64,000 bases of DNA, taken from NCBI RefSeq assembly GCF_047511655.1, contig NC_133395.1, forward strand, positions 146,682,318 through 146,746,317, given 5' to 3'. The position numbers and the translations under genes are program-made. Below are positions 1 through 11,469 of the stretch, piece by piece. The stretch is from Castor canadensis (lineage: Eukaryota; Chordata; Mammalia; Rodentia; Castoridae). Below the pieces are notes generated by a model. That model had not been told where the DNA came from and did not search any database. It saw only the letters and a program-made list of their open reading frames with translations. How positions within the stretch are numbered: the stretch's first letter is position 1; each line of letters begins with the position of its first letter.

Positions 1-488
1 AGGTGAGTTTGCTTCTAGGCTTCAAGCGCACCCCCATGAGGGTCCGACAGGGCATCTGAAGGGCAGGCACATCAAGGGCGGCTGTCCACTGGAGGGACCA
101 ATGGCATCCTGGAGATCACTCAGCTTCTGTAGTCTCTGCCCGATGAAAGTCAGCAAAACTCTTCAAACGTCACATCCATCAGAAAAGCCCCAGTGTTTTC
201 AGATGTCCCCTGGGGGGGAGCACCAGTTCCACCCAGAGATGCCCAGGGATGCTGTGTCCTGCTGTCCTCTCCACTGGTACCTTCTGCACCTCATGCCCCC
301 TCCTTGCCCTGTGAGGCCAGCAGATCCTCCTGTGGCCCTCCCCTCAGCCACACAGCTGTCATTGCCCCCAGCTTCCTGCCACACATCTCCTGCAGAATTT
401 CTTGGCAGTTCCCATATGCAAGTGGATGCATCTTCCAATTCCTTGCACCTGTCCCCATACCTGTCCTTGCCTCACTGCCAACCCTCTT

Positions 489-490
<2 letters not shown>

Positions 491-521
<31 letters not shown>

Positions 522-597
522 CGGTACTGGGGTTTGAACTCATGGCCTCACACTTGCTAGACAGTCACTCTGCCACTTGAGCCACTCTGCCAGCCCT
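491..597 (-). mobile_element. tRNA-derived (ID-like) SINE with (GA)n tail
   Basis: Read on the minus strand, the unit starts at 597 with a GGCTGG-type 5' end, carries a 'tggctcaagtggcagag' A-box-like stretch and a 'gagttcaaaccccagta' B-box, and ends near 520. A pure (CT)n run at 491-519, (GA)n on the element's strand, sits where the A-rich tail should be. Closely related copies occur at 1470, 14666, 21213 and inside the composite SINEs. Such SINEs are pol III transcripts mobilised by L1. The copy looks young because the box regions are well kept. Confidence 0.85.
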
Positions 598-1465
598 CCG
601 ACCCTCCAGTTCTCGGACCTGCTCTACCACCACTGCCAGGGCTGATGCGGGTCTTGTCAGTACCAACGACTGCATCCGTTCCTAACTGAACTCAGAGCTG
701 CCCCTCTGCACCTGTGCACTTTCTCTAGCACCCTCATCGTGGAGTCATTTGAACTCCATTTTTATTAACCCTGCCATCTTTCCACACTTCCCAACCCTCC
801 TTAGGTCCGTCGTTCTCTTACATCCCACAGTCCATCACAATTTTAATCACCCTCATGCTTTGTGTCCCTGGCTCCTTCTGGCTCACCTGGCAAAACCTGA
901 CCCAGGCCAAGTACAGGCTCCTCACACTCTGCATTTAAGTCCATGGGGCTGAGTCCAGCTGGAGAAGGGCCTCCAGCACCGGGCTCGTCTCATCTTACAC
1001 TGGCCCAGAGAACACAGCTTGGCAAACCCTGCGTAGCCAGAATCAGGTGACAGATGCAGGGGACACTACACAGTCTGAAGATGGATTGGCATCTAGAACT
1101 GACAAATCCTCAAGATAACCGAGAGACACGTGCAGGTTAGGAGGAGGGGAGGACCTTGGCTGAGGGAGGCGAAGGTCTCACACCTGCATGCTCTCTGCAG
1201 CTCTCCGACAGAGACAGAAATGGGGCGCCCAGTGAGCACCTGGCATGGGGCAGGGAGCCCATGCGAGGCCAGTGGACAGGAAGCTGGGGAAGACCTGTGG
1301 AGAGGGACCTGCTGGCCTTTCACAGAGAAGTCAAGGACTGTCCTCCCACAACTCCAAAAAATACTGTTAGGGGTCCTTCGAGGCCAGGGGATCTGCCTTG
1401 GGCTCTCCAGGGAGCACTGGAGAGGGCTAAGGTGTCCTTTGGAGCAGTTTGTTTGCTTGTTTGGT
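598..1465. other. No supported feature
   Basis: Single-copy-looking, GC-moderate sequence between two SINEs. The short open frames here (up to about 118 codons) overlap each other on both strands and run into the SINE at 1470, so I treat them as chance frames. Confidence 0.6.
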
Positions 1466-1469
1466 TTTG

Positions 1470-1546
1470 GTAGTACTGGGGTTTGAACTCAGGACCTTAT
1501 GCTTGCTAGGCAGGCACTCTACCACTTGAGCCACACCTCCAGCCCC
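1470..1546 (-). mobile_element. tRNA-derived (ID-like) SINE
   Basis: On the minus strand this runs from GGGGCTGGAGG at 1546 through 'tggctcaagtggtagag' and 'tgcctgcctagcaag' to 'gagttcaaaccccagta' near 1472. It is the best preserved copy of this SINE in the window and can serve as a local consensus. It lies about 90 bp past the inferred poly(A) signal of the minus-strand gene candidate, outside the transcript. Confidence 0.88.
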
Positions 1547-1634
1547 AAACAGTTTGGAACTACAAAAATAAGGCACAGGCAGCACAGCTATCCATTGTAA
1601 ATATCACATCAACCAATAAAGAGCAAAGAAATTA

Positions 1635-1640
1635 TTTATT
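1635..1640 (-). terminator. Poly(A) signal AATAAA of the minus-strand gene candidate
   Basis: The plus strand reads TTTATT, which is AATAAA on the minus strand, about 300 bp past the stop codon of the 204-codon frame. The next 30 bases on the minus strand are T/GT-rich ('ttggttgatgtg'), the arrangement expected of a cleavage site followed by a GU-rich downstream element. Cleavage would fall near 1610-1625. AATAAA is common by chance; the support comes from its position after the frame. Confidence 0.5.
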
Positions 1641-1936
1641 GCATGTCATCCATGTGACTAAAAAAAGTAGGATGCAAACTCACTGGCCCCGGCTGCCGGC
1701 ACGCCCTACTGGCTCAGACAGGACTGGGAGGACACAGGGTGCCAGGTCAGAGACAAGGACCAAAAGAAAGAGGTGAGAGGGAAGAGAAATGTGAGGCAAA
1801 GGGGTCCCGCCTGGGTGGGTGAGAGCACGGTGGGGACACGGTGTGTGACAGTGAACAACATCACACAGGTGATCCAACAGAACCCCAGCTCTCTGGCTTC
1901 ACAGGGAACAAGTGTCGGGCTGTTTCTGGGTGCAGG

Positions 1937-2551
1937 TCAGGGCTCAAAGAGGCAGCGCCGGGCCCTGCAGGCTGAGCGCTGGGGGTAGCCGGGGCTGTGG
2001 GGAGGAGACTGGGGGTCTTGGATGGGAGAAGGGGGCAGAGGGTGGAGTTCTGGGCTGGAAGGGGACCAGGGGGCCCAAATGGGCCCAGAGCTGAAGGTGC
2101 ATTCTGACAGAGGGGCTTGGCACTTCTTCCGGTAGGAAGCCCCTCTGGACGGGTCTCCCACCGCAGACCTAGGGGCTGAGCTGGCTGGGGTCTCGTGTCC
2201 CTCTTGGGGACAGCAACTGAGCACATCCCCGGCCAGAGTGGGAGGGACTGAGGAGTCGGGGGCTGGGGGTCCCCTAAAATAAGGAGCTAGGCCAGAGGCC
2301 AGGGTGGCTGGATGCTGGTTACTCATGCAGGAGTGACAGCCGGAGGCATCCCTGGACCACACCAAGGGCACAGGAAGAGGACGGGCTGTCCAGAGGGAAG
2401 TGCCCCAGGGCACCCATGTGTAGGCCCAAGGGGCTGGGTAGGCTTGCGGTAGGAACCCCATGCAGGAGTGGACGTCACAGGAAGGCCCCAAGGGCCATGT
2501 GGTCGGGTTAGTCAGAGGCTGGGAACTATGGGAGTCATAGGCAGAGGCCAT
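1937..2551 (-). CDS. Uncharacterised Pro/Ser-rich protein, 204 aa, in a terminal exon
   Basis: I do not recognise this protein. The frame runs from an ATG at 2551 (context CAACCATGGC, a strong Kozak match) to TGA at 1937. No ATG occurs between the inferred exon start at 2739 and this one, so it would be the first AUG of that exon. An in-frame TAG at 2701-2699 rules out simple extension across the acceptor. The product is about 18% proline and 15% serine, with 8 tryptophans (four clustered at residues 42, 46, 49 and 54) and about 10 cysteines. HSCM occurs twice (residues 28-31 and 72-75). The C-terminal third is Ser-Pro rich and ends in a basic Cys/Arg stretch. I see no signal peptide, membrane segment or known fold. 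A low-complexity, rapidly evolving protein (transcription-cofactor-like or germline) is possible, as is a long non-coding RNA exon with a chance frame. Upstream exons were not identified. Confidence 0.45.
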   Translation of the reverse strand: MASAYDSHSSQPLTNPTTWPLGPSCDVHSCMGFLPQAYPAPWAYTWVPWGTSLWTARPLPVPLVWSRDASGCHSCMSNQHPATLASGLAPYFRGPPAPDSSVPPTLAGDVLSCCPQEGHETPASSAPRSAVGDPSRGASYRKKCQAPLSECTFSSGPIWAPWSPSSPELHPLPPSPIQDPQSPPHSPGYPQRSACRARRCLFEP

Positions 2552-2739
2552 GGTTGCCAGGAGGCTGGAGCAGCTGAAGCCAGGTGGACTTTCTTCAAGA
2601 TCTACCACTTGGGATAGACGGGTGACCACTGGTCTGTGCTGCCCTTTTCTTCGAGGAGCACTGTCCTTCAAAGCCTGGAGATTGGGGCAGGTGGCTCCCT
2701 ACAGGCTGACACTTCACAAGTCTTCAGGAGACTTGGTGG

Positions 2740-2762
2740 CTGTAGGGGGGGAAGACAGGGTT
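2740..2762 (-). other. Candidate 3' splice site (acceptor) upstream of the 204-aa frame
   Basis: On the minus strand the sequence ends in an uninterrupted pyrimidine run followed by TACAG, placing the exon's first base at 2739. The tract quality is high. Together with the ATG at 2551 and the poly(A) signal at 1635-1640 it defines a terminal exon of about 1.1 kb with a 5' untranslated lead of 188 nt. A GA|GTAAGA donor-like site on the minus strand near 2903-2911 could end an upstream non-coding exon, but that is weak. Confidence 0.45.
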
Positions 2763-4090
2763 AGAAGAACAGGGAGATAAGGCTTGGTGGGGGGGCAGAG
2801 TATGAAGATGACGAGGGGAGGCAAACCTGGAGGATGGAGGAGACAAGCCAGAGGAGGAGAGGGGGCCGTCACAGGCAGGGATGGTGAGGCTGCTGTGTGG
2901 TGCTCTTACTCAGACCAAGAAACACACTGAATTCAGTTCTTCTTGTTCTCCCTCTCAGCAGGTCACACGAAACAAACAGGAGGGCACCAAAGCCACATTT
3001 GTTTGTTGGAGACCAGCTGGGGAGTAAAAAGAATCAAAAGATTAAGCAAAAACCCTAAATTTGGGCTGGGGACCTAGTTCAGTCTGCCTAGCCTGTGTAG
3101 ACTGACTTAACGATGGTGCAAATACTGGTTTTCACTCCTCCCAGCGTTCAAGAAATGATGAGATATTCAATGCTTGTTATTAAATAGGTGTTGTGTAGAC
3201 ACACGGTTTGCACAATTAGAGGCTACATGGTGTCCTGAGCTCCTGTGGGCTAGGTTGGGTGTATGAAGCCCAGTTGGCCAGAGAGGGGCCAGCAGGGGTC
3301 CTCCCTCCGCCCAGCACCCCAAGTCGAGAGTACACCCCTCCCCCACCACTCTCACCACCATTCCCAAAGGTCTTCATCGCTACTCATGGTTTTGCTAGAA
3401 GGGTTCATTCTTTCCAGCAGGTTCCTGGAATGCGTGAGGAGAGCAACAGCAGCTGCAATGTTCCACGAAGATACGGATCTCCGGTTCCTTGGTCCAGGAC
3501 CAACCCTTGGTCCCCAGTGTCCCCTATTCAGCTCAGGCCCAGGGCTCGGTTCTCCTCAGCGTGTGCTCTTTTCGGGGGAATCCAGTCAGGGGTCCCAGGG
3601 CTCAGCCATGGAGGTGAAGCCCTGCCCCATTGGGTTGATTGGGCTGTCTATTTATCCCAGAAATGAAGGCGTGGCTACATTGCACCAAGCCCGTGGCCCA
3701 GGTCACCAAAGTGTGAAAACAGCCTGCCTGAGGGTGGGAGGGGTCAGGGAGGGTCCCTGGAGGCTGCAGCTTGTGGCCCCAATCTGGGCTTGGGTGAGCC
3801 CAGCCTTGGCAGGGGAGGGGAGCTGCACAGAAAAGGAGCAGAAGACCTACTGAGGCAGGAGTCCCGGGAGACACCTGGGGGAACACGGGGCCAGGGGCCA
3901 CCAGCTGCCCCTTCCAGACCTGGGAGGATAGTGAACAGATGGTGGGCAATGGGAGCCCATTTGAGGGACTGAAGCTTCTAGGGTGGGCCGTCCTATAGGA
4001 AAAGAATTCAGACTCTGAGTGGCATGGTCCCCTGGTACAATGGTTGAGGCCTGTGCTAACAACCCCTTGTGTGAACGCCTTTAATCCTCG
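2763..4090. other. Unassigned sequence; possible upstream region of the minus-strand gene candidate
   Basis: Apart from a short SINE remnant at about 3063-3102 I see no repeat or exon I can support. A 196-codon plus-strand frame at 3263-3853 starts with ATG but overlaps other frames, has no splice or poly(A) context and no recognisable composition, so it is not called. Confidence 0.5.
3063..3102 (+). mobile_element. Truncated ID-like SINE remnant
   Basis: The stretch begins GGGCTGGGGACCTAG and continues with 'tctgcctagcctgtg', which resembles the first half of the tRNA-type SINE. The B-box half is missing. Confidence 0.4.
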
Positions 4091-4117
4091 TTGCCTGGGA
4101 CGCCCGCGCTAACACCA

Positions 4118-4276
4118 TCAGTGGGAGCCAGAAAATTAAATCAATTAACTTTCAGGCTGCACTTTTTTGGTGAGGTTAATATAAATTCCACAAATCACAA
4201 GAGCTCCCGAATAAGGATAATAAATGTGCACAACACACAGCCGATTGTCCCAATCCATCAACAGCGTCACTTCTTG
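4118..4276. promoter_or_regulatory. Candidate conserved non-coding element (homeodomain-rich)
   Basis: This AT-richer island sits in GC-rich DNA. It has clustered homeodomain-type cores (attaaatcaattaac at 4135-4149, ggttaatataaa near 4174, ataaggataataaatg near 4211) together with retained CpGs and an inverted CCAAT-like pair (gattgtcccaatc). It is not a repeat I recognise and has no coding frame. This texture is typical of vertebrate developmental enhancers. That is inference; cross-species alignment would decide it. Confidence 0.4.
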
Positions 4277-4403
4277 TACCTGCCCGACCCTGGAGATGCA
4301 CGCGGCCCAGGTCTGTCTGCGGATACTGGCAGGGCGAGCACCAGCTGGCTCCAGTCTACTTTATTAGGATTTGTGCCAACACTAGGGTTGGGTACGCTTT
4401 AGG

Positions 4404-4482
4404 GTCCCCATTTTACAGGAGAGAGCATGGACCCGAGGCATGTAGCTAGTAAGGGGTGTAGAATTTGAACTAAGGTCTGTGT
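4404..4482 (-). mobile_element. MIR fragment
   Basis: The plus strand shows the reversed MIR core: 'ccccattttacagga' followed by 'gtagctagtaag' and 'gaatttgaac'. It is a mammal-wide tRNA-derived SINE relic, strongly diverged. Confidence 0.6.
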
Positions 4483-4689
4483 GGGTGCACAGACTTCGGT
4501 GAACGTTGGCTCTTCAAAGCCGTTCCACCCTGCACCGAGTGGCAGGTTCTGCCAGGCAGCCTCTCTCGGAGCTGTGACCCCGCTGGGCCCCAACGTCATC
4601 CTCTCTGTCCTTTCCTCAAGGTCCTCGGTGGAACTTGGCGTTCCTTCCAGGTCTCCTTACCTCTTCCCAGGCCTCTGAAAATAGTTCAT

Positions 4690-5640
4690 TCATTAAACAT
4701 TAAATGTGCTTCAATTAATCACAGAGTGCCTCACCTTGACTGGAACACCTCCCTTAATTCTTCAGAATGGTTTTTGCCTTGAATTATATTGTGTCCAGGA
4801 CCACTGCTGCCTATTACCTAGCATGCATTTTTCATGGAGTTAGGATTACGGTCGGTGTTTATCTTTCCATAAATGATATGACCCCATGTGTATTTGCTTC
4901 TCTTAAATTAGTAAATCAATACCTCCGTTCTCCCTCCCGGGATGCCAGACTCAACTCCTTCCTGTTGCCCTGTCTGTGTTCCTGACATCCTGTGTTGATG
5001 TTTGGATCCGTGGCTGGCTCTCCATATAAAACTTTTTGAAAACCCATGCTTAATCAGATTTAACAATAGTTTCACTAATTACTCTGTTCACTGTCGCCTT
5101 TGTCCTACTTAATTTCTTCCTCGATTCATTTCCTTCTAAGTTTTGTTCTCTAAGTTTTATAGAATAACATGCGGTTTATATAATTCTATAATTTGTGTTC
5201 TATTATTCACTCTGGGAGGACCTTGCCATGTGAAAGCAGGCCTCTTGGTTTTGACTGACAGTTCGGGTGTAGAACCCTAGGTCTCGGGTCACTCGGTCTT
5301 AGCACTTAGTGACTTCGTTCTTTAGTTACTGCAGCTTATTGTTTCATTTACCTCTTGCCTCCATTTTTGCTGCTGAAAACTGTGATTTTTTTTTATCAGA
5401 CTTTCTGTATAAATAGTTATTTTTTCACTTGGGAACTAATAAGATTTTTTTCTTCATTCTTTCATATTTTGACATGTCACTGGAATGTAATTATGACTTG
5501 TTTTTCTTCTGTGGTGGTTTATTCTGCTACACACTTGGTGTGACCTTTCAATTTGAAGATTAATTTCTTTCTTCAGTTTAAACATCTTTAACACTCATTG
5601 TGCTGATTAACGAGCTACTGATTTCACCGAAGAAAATCTA
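4690..5640 (-). mobile_element. Probable ancient LINE (L1-type) relic, antisense
   Basis: An AT-rich block with long T-rich runs and phrases such as 'tttatctttccataa' and 'cattaaatgtgcttc' that resemble the reverse strand of old L1 3' regions. No frame is intact and the boundaries are uncertain. The alternative is plain AT-rich single-copy DNA. Confidence 0.35.
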
Positions 5641-6099
5641 TTTCTGACACACACAGCGGGATGAAGCCAGAAACAGCCACGAGGAATCCTTCTTACAGAA
5701 GAGTCGGGCTGGAGAACGGCACCACCAGAACGTCAGTGCTGCGACAGGAGCTGGCGGGACGTTTGTCAGGAGAGGCGGCCGGTGACTGAGATGAAGCGTG
5801 GTCCCACAGGCAGACCCACCCGTGATTTCCCACTGGGGCCAGCAAGTCCGTGTGTAAATGAAGCATTTTTCAAGAAGCAATGCTGGAACTCATGTACACC
5901 CATATTTAAAAGAAGTCAGTAAATAACCCACATGGCACACCACTAACTTGAAATGGGTCACTTAATTTTAAAGACAAATGATAAAGCTTTAAAAGAAGCT
6001 TTTTAAAAATTTCAATACAGTTAAGAGAAGGTGGATGAAGGGGATATGTGAATTGTCTGTGCTATCTATATTTTGCAGCTTTTCCATAAAAAAAAAAAA

Positions 6100-6965
6100 A
6101 ACCAGCATAACTTCAGAAGCCTGGGATCGGCAAATGTTACTTAAATAACAAACAAAAATTGCTAGCCATAAAAGAAAAGATAGGTAAATCTGGCTATATT
6201 AAAATTTAGAGCTGTTGACCAGAAGTAACCACAAAAAGGGTGAAATGAGGAGCTACAGGCAAGAGGAAGGTTGTGATACACACACCCAGCCACGGATCCC
6301 CGTACAGAACACATGTGTGTTCTGACGGAGTGATAACAGGAAGGATGCAGGATGACTTCCCGAGAGGACTGGTCCATACGTGCTCAGTATGGTTGGCCGT
6401 CATGGAAATAAGGCACCACCACACACACGGGGCATGGCTAACCTTAGAAAGAGCGACAACAGTCAGTGCTGCGGGGCACATGGAGGAACTAGAACCTCAA
6501 AGATGATGGTGGGAATTTAAATAGGATAATGCTTTGTGAAACTGTTGAGCAACACTCCACAACCCAAAAGCTACCCTCGTGTGTGCCAGTGTGTGTGCGC
6601 CCATGTGCGTGAAAAAAATGACTGCACCCGAAAAAGACATGTACAAGACTGTTTATGGCAATTCTGTCCATAGAAGATAAAATGGTAACAACCGAGATAT
6701 CCATGAACAAAACTGCGGTGTGTTTACACAGCAGAAATACATCCAGCACTGAAAACACATGACTGTTGCTACAGGTAACAAGAGCGAGGAACCCACCGAC
6801 GGAGGTGACTGGCTGAAGGGACAACATGAAGGATTTATCTGCATGGCTTCAGGTACATGAACCTCCAGAACAGGCAAAAATAACCCATAATGATGGAGGT
6901 TAGACGTCACCCCCAGAGCCGGGGTGGGATGGATCCATAGGAAGGAGCGCCTGGGAATGCTCTGA
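6100..6965 (+). mobile_element. L1 fragment (3' part of ORF2 and 3' UTR), decayed
   Basis: The plus strand carries the familiar late-ORF2 order: 'aaaagaaaagatagg...ggctatattaaaa', then 'tttatggcaattctgtcc', 'gatatccatgaacaaaac', 'atccagcactgaaaaca', then 'ccagaacaggcaaaa' and 'taatgatggaggttag' of the 3' region. Many stops and indels break every frame. It is an old L1M-type copy. Confidence 0.75.
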
Positions 6966-7014
6966 TTTATAATTTGAACTGAGTTCGAGCTATGTATGTT
7001 TACGGATATAAAAC

Positions 7015-8605
7015 TTCACTGGCACAATGGAAGTCCCAGAAAGGAAAGTGCAAAAGAAGCAGAAAGACTGAAGAAATAATGGCTGAAAACTGAGCACATT
7101 TAAAAAAGTGATCTCCATCCAAAGTTTAATGAGTTCCAAATAGCATAAGCGCAAAGAGACCCACACCTCGACAAATTATAATTCAACACACTCCAAAGTA
7201 GCCAATGGGATGAGAAGAAATCACTAGGGAAATCAGAAAATACTTGGAGGAGGATGAAACTAAAAACACAACACACCAGGACCTACGGGACTCAGTAAAA
7301 GGAGTGCTCAGGGGGGAGGAATGTCCTGCAAACGCCAAGGCTGAAAAAATAAGAAAGGTCTCAAATCAATACCCTCACCTTCCATTCAAAAAGGAGAGAA
7401 AGAAGAACAAACTGAACCCAAAGCAAGAAGAGGAAATAAATAACAAAGACTAGAGGGGAGGTAAACGAAATGGAAAACAGAGAGAGAGAAAAATCAGAGC
7501 AAACAGACCACAAAGTTAACAAAACTGGCTGAGAAAAAAAGAGAGAAAACCCAAATTACTCTCAAGAACTTGTTACATATTTTATGAACAGCTGGAAGAA
7601 AGGGTTCCTCGTCTCCATGGTCGCAAGGGTGTGGAAGCACTGACTGTGCTGACGGGGTTGGCACATACCGTACACGTGCTCTGGAGTCCCAGGCTGTGCC
7701 CCATAAGTACGCGCAGTGAAGATAATGACTAGTGACATGTTTAAATTCAAGGTTTTTAAAATTAAATAAAAATTTAATGTCACAAAGAAAACCTTCAAAT
7801 TACTAAAAAGAAGGAATACCACCACCAACCTTACAGAAGATAAAGAATATGAGGAAATACTGTAAAAAATCATGTAGTCACAAATTGTACCATGTAGATA
7901 AAATAGACTACTTCCTAGAGAAACATAAACTACCAAAACTGACTCAAGATGAAATAGAAAATGTAAGAATAAAGTGATTAAACCAGTGACCGAAAACTTC
8001 CCATCAAAGAAAGGTCCAGGACCAGCGAGCTTCCCAGGTGAGTTCTCCTAACTGTCCAGTTAGCAGTGACCCAAAAGAAGGAACCTAGAAGAGGAAGGAA
8101 TTCTTCCCAACTCGCTTTATGAGGCCAGCACTCCCCAACCCCCAAATCAAAGATCAGAGGAATCTGCAGACCCGTGTCCCTTATGAAAGTCCTCGGCGAA
8201 ATCCAGCAGCACACACACAGGAGTTCACCCCAACTCGGTGGACATTGTCCCAGGAGAGCAAAGGTGGCCGACCATAGGTGAGCTGGCTACTGTCGCACAT
8301 CATCTTAAAAGAATAAAAGGGTAAAGTCTCAAACATTTGACTAAAATCCAACACTGTCCACGGAGAAAACTCTCAACCAGCTGGCGATTCAGGAACTTTA
8401 CAGCCCAGTCAAGGGCATCTCGAGAAAAGGAGGAGGAGGACGGAGAAGAAGGAGGGAAGGGAGGAGGAAGCCACGCACGTTCAAGGAAATTAGATAGCGG
8501 TCCGCGCACACAGGCTTCTCAGTCTACGAAAACCCCTGAATTGTATACTGCAAGGGGTGAATTTTTATGGTATGTGAATTACATCTCCAAAAGCTGTTTT
8601 CATTG
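7015..8605 (+). mobile_element. L1 fragment(s), ORF2 region, decayed
   Basis: Ordered L1 landmarks include 'gaagaaataatggctga', 'aaagagacccacacc', 'gaagaacaaactgaacc', 'gctgagaaaaaaagag', 'aaactaccaaaactga', 'gaaaacttcccatcaa' and 'ggtccaggaccagcg'. The block ends with the 3'-type phrases 'gaattgtatactgca' and 'ttatggtatgtgaatt'. A residual frame at 7244-7453 is the only open stretch on the sense strand. The element is probably more than one insertion, since 3'-type sequence also precedes it. Confidence 0.75.
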
Positions 8606-8639
8606 AACACCTAATATTAATACACTTGATATAAATGTG

Positions 8640-11275
8640 CCATTGTGCATTGGGGCGTAAATGGGGAACACATTTGGATTAAATTAAGAGAGAGTCAAGA
8701 ATGTGTAACTTGTTCTTTAATGAAAAATAGTCAGTCTACATAGCATGGCTATCACGATAACTCTGGCGAGTCTCTAATTCACTGTGCAGTGTGCGGCAGC
8801 TCGTGTGGATGGAGAGAGAGGGAGCCAGCGTGGGAAAATACTAATGTTTGTGGAATTGAGACAGTAAGCGTGTGGATGTTCTCTGAAGGTGTTCTACTTT
8901 TCCTCGTGTTTAAACCTTCAGAATAAAGCTTTATTAGGAAAGAGGAGACAGCAGAGAGGTGACGACATTGAGCTCCCCTCCTCCGTCCAGTCCCAGGGAG
9001 GTTTCCAGAGCCGGGTGCGGGTCCATCCCAGGCTGAATACTGGGCGATGCCCCAACTTGTTGCGCGGTGGCCCTGCAGCCCCTAAGGGGCCTGTGCAGGG
9101 CTTCACAGCCTCCAGGCCCTGCCAAGCTGGGCTTCCACCTGGTCAGTGAGGAGTGCTGGAAAGTGGAGGCCGACCTGATGCACAGGAGGTGGTATACGTC
9201 CTGGTCCCTGGTCCCCGGCCAGCAGCTTTTTGGTGGGTCTTTGGATTTTGATCAAACGAAGGCACCTGGTTGAAAGTGGAATAGATGAAACCAGTGTTCC
9301 TAAATCCTTGTGGTCCAGCCCAGAACTCAACATCCTTAAAAAGCTTTGGGTCCATGCAGAAAGAACCTGCCGAGTGGGGTCATCTTTAGGGAGTATTCCC
9401 ACAGAGAAAGAATCACCAGGAAAATGGAGGCTGGCAGGAAAGCATGAAGTGCCAGAGAGGACAAACTCGTTTCACCTCAACAGAGGAGGAATGGCTCTCA
9501 CCACTATGAGCAGGGGCTGAGGAGATCCTAACAGGAAACTGCCAGACTGCAGCCTGACCCCATCCCCAAGGAGGCTCGGGGCGGGCACTTCTGAGCACTT
9601 TTCCCTGTGGCCCCTCACCAACACTCAGCTGTCACCTGTCCTTACCCCTCCACTCAGACCACCCACCCCCTCTTCCTGCACACTTGAGTGGACAGACGAG
9701 CGACTTTCTGCCTCACTTGTCCTCCCTCAGAGGCCCCTTCACCCTCTGTGGGCTGACTGTCCTCCTCCTGCCCATCTCAAAGCAGAGGTGCGCTCTTGTG
9801 CTGTCTCTCATTAGGGAAGCAGCCTGGGTATAGGGCTCAGAGCTGGAGAGACAAAGGGTACAGTGCAGGGTCCTGCAGGGTAAGTAGGAAAGAGGCTGGA
9901 GGCAGAGCAGCTGGCCATGGACACTGATGCTGAGGCTCCCCTCCTCCACCCCAGAGGTGCAGGGGCAGCTGGAGGTGGACTCTGCATCTACAGGTAACCA
10001 GAGAGCATCCCTGTGAGGATCCAAGAGGCTGGGCAGGGTGCAGCTGGACCCCCACCCAGTGACCGGTGACAAGGAGGCCCCGTGACGAGTCTGAGTGCCA
10101 AGCAGATAGGGAATCCACCACAAGCACCTGCTTGTCCAGCTGCGCGGCACGGGGTTTCTTGGTCACTAACAGAAACTAAAAGCTTGGGAAAGGATGGAAG
10201 GTTGGTTGTAGTCAATTGGCTTGGCAAAATATAAACACGTGATCCCACTTGGCCCTGCACAAGGTATGGAGAGGAACACAGAGAGAGGCTTGGAGGTCGA
10301 CAGCAGCCGCCAGCACAGCGTGAAGCCGGACGCACTGACCCCGAATTCCCCTAGCAAGAAGGGGGTGGAGTGAGGGCAGACACGAAACCCAGGGGAGACG
10401 GCAAGCGATCGGGATCAGGCCATGGTGGGGATCAGTGGCCCTCTGCCCATGCAGACTGACATTTCCACCCCCGGCCTAACAGGATCCCCCAACTTGACCC
10501 CTCAAGACAAAGTCTGCTTGTCCCCTTTAAACCTGGTGTTCCTGGCACTGCCCTCTCGGGCCCTGCGCCTGGAAGGCGTAGCCTCAGATGGTCCAGGATG
10601 TGAGGCAACTACTCCAGTGCTGGAGACCCTGACCAGTTATGGTCCCCACCCCACTCTGACAATGACGGTCACCTACAGATGGAGGGGCCCAGACACACCA
10701 CAAGGGGGCAGGTGGAGGCAGAAAGGGAGAGGCCTGGAGCAGAGTGGCTGAAAAGAGATGACTGGGTGAATGTCAAGGTGAAGTGGCCCACCTCCAAAAG
10801 ACTAGGTCAGGGGCCAGAGGCTGGGTGGATGGACCCAGTGATCCATGACCCCAAAATCAAAGGCACGAGCAGACCTGGCCAGGTACTGACCTAGGCATCT
10901 AGAGGAGGATGTCACAGGATGCAGGTAGAGTGTTCCAGGAGCAGGGCAGCCCAGCTGGGTGAGGGGCACAAGCAGGGACCCCGGGGGCAAGGGAAGCCCC
11001 CGATGCTAAGGCCCCAGGCGAGCCCTGCGGAGAGCCAGGGGGGCTGAGAGCAGATGGCACAGGCCAGCCGGCCACCAACACGCCACGTGGCTGGGAACGA
11101 GGCTGTCAGAGTGTTCCTGGCACAGAGGCTCCCCACAGTGAGTGCACAGAGGCTGGGGCAGGTCAGACGCGCAGATGTGTTTTGAACCTCTCGCTTGTTC
11201 TAGTCCAGTTCCTTCCGAGGGGATGTGTTATTGAGGCTCCAGTATTTACCATCTGTTCTGTTTTCACAAGAGTGT
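8640..11275. other. No supported feature
   Basis: Single-copy-looking DNA that shifts from AT-moderate to GC-rich. Overlapping frames up to 145 codons (for example 9713-10150, minus) change frame partners freely and show no splice, start or poly(A) context. I recognise no repeat except weak LINE-like phrases near 10170-10250. Confidence 0.55.
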
Positions 11276-11278
11276 TGC

Positions 11279-11280
11279 TC

Positions 11281-11329
<49 letters not shown>

Positions 11330-11382
11330 CACACTTGCAAAGCAAGCAGTCTCTACTGCTTGAGCCACACCTCACCCCCCTT
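11279..11382 (-). repeat. (CT)n microsatellite abutting a degraded ID-like SINE
   Basis: An imperfect (CT)n/(GA)n run covers 11279-11329. It is followed by 'cacacttgcaaagcaag' and 'tgcttgagccacacct', the reversed 5' half of the ID-like SINE, to about 11382. As at 491-597, the repeat lies at the SINE's 3' side. Confidence 0.7.
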
Positions 11383-11469
11383 TTCCTCAACACTTGTCTG
11401 CCGTCTCTTTTCTGTATTTTCGGTGTCTCTTGTCAGTGAAGCCTAGCCGGGGGTTGTGTCTAGGCTGGG

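Noticed and set aside
1..8. AGGTGAGT at the very start of the window, a perfect 5' splice donor sequence
   Set aside because: The upstream exon is not in the window, and the 8-mer is expected by chance about once per window of this size; it cannot be supported.
3263..3853. 196-codon plus-strand frame with an ATG start
   Set aside because: It overlaps other frames, has no splice, Kozak or poly(A) support, and lies in GC-rich DNA where long chance frames are common.
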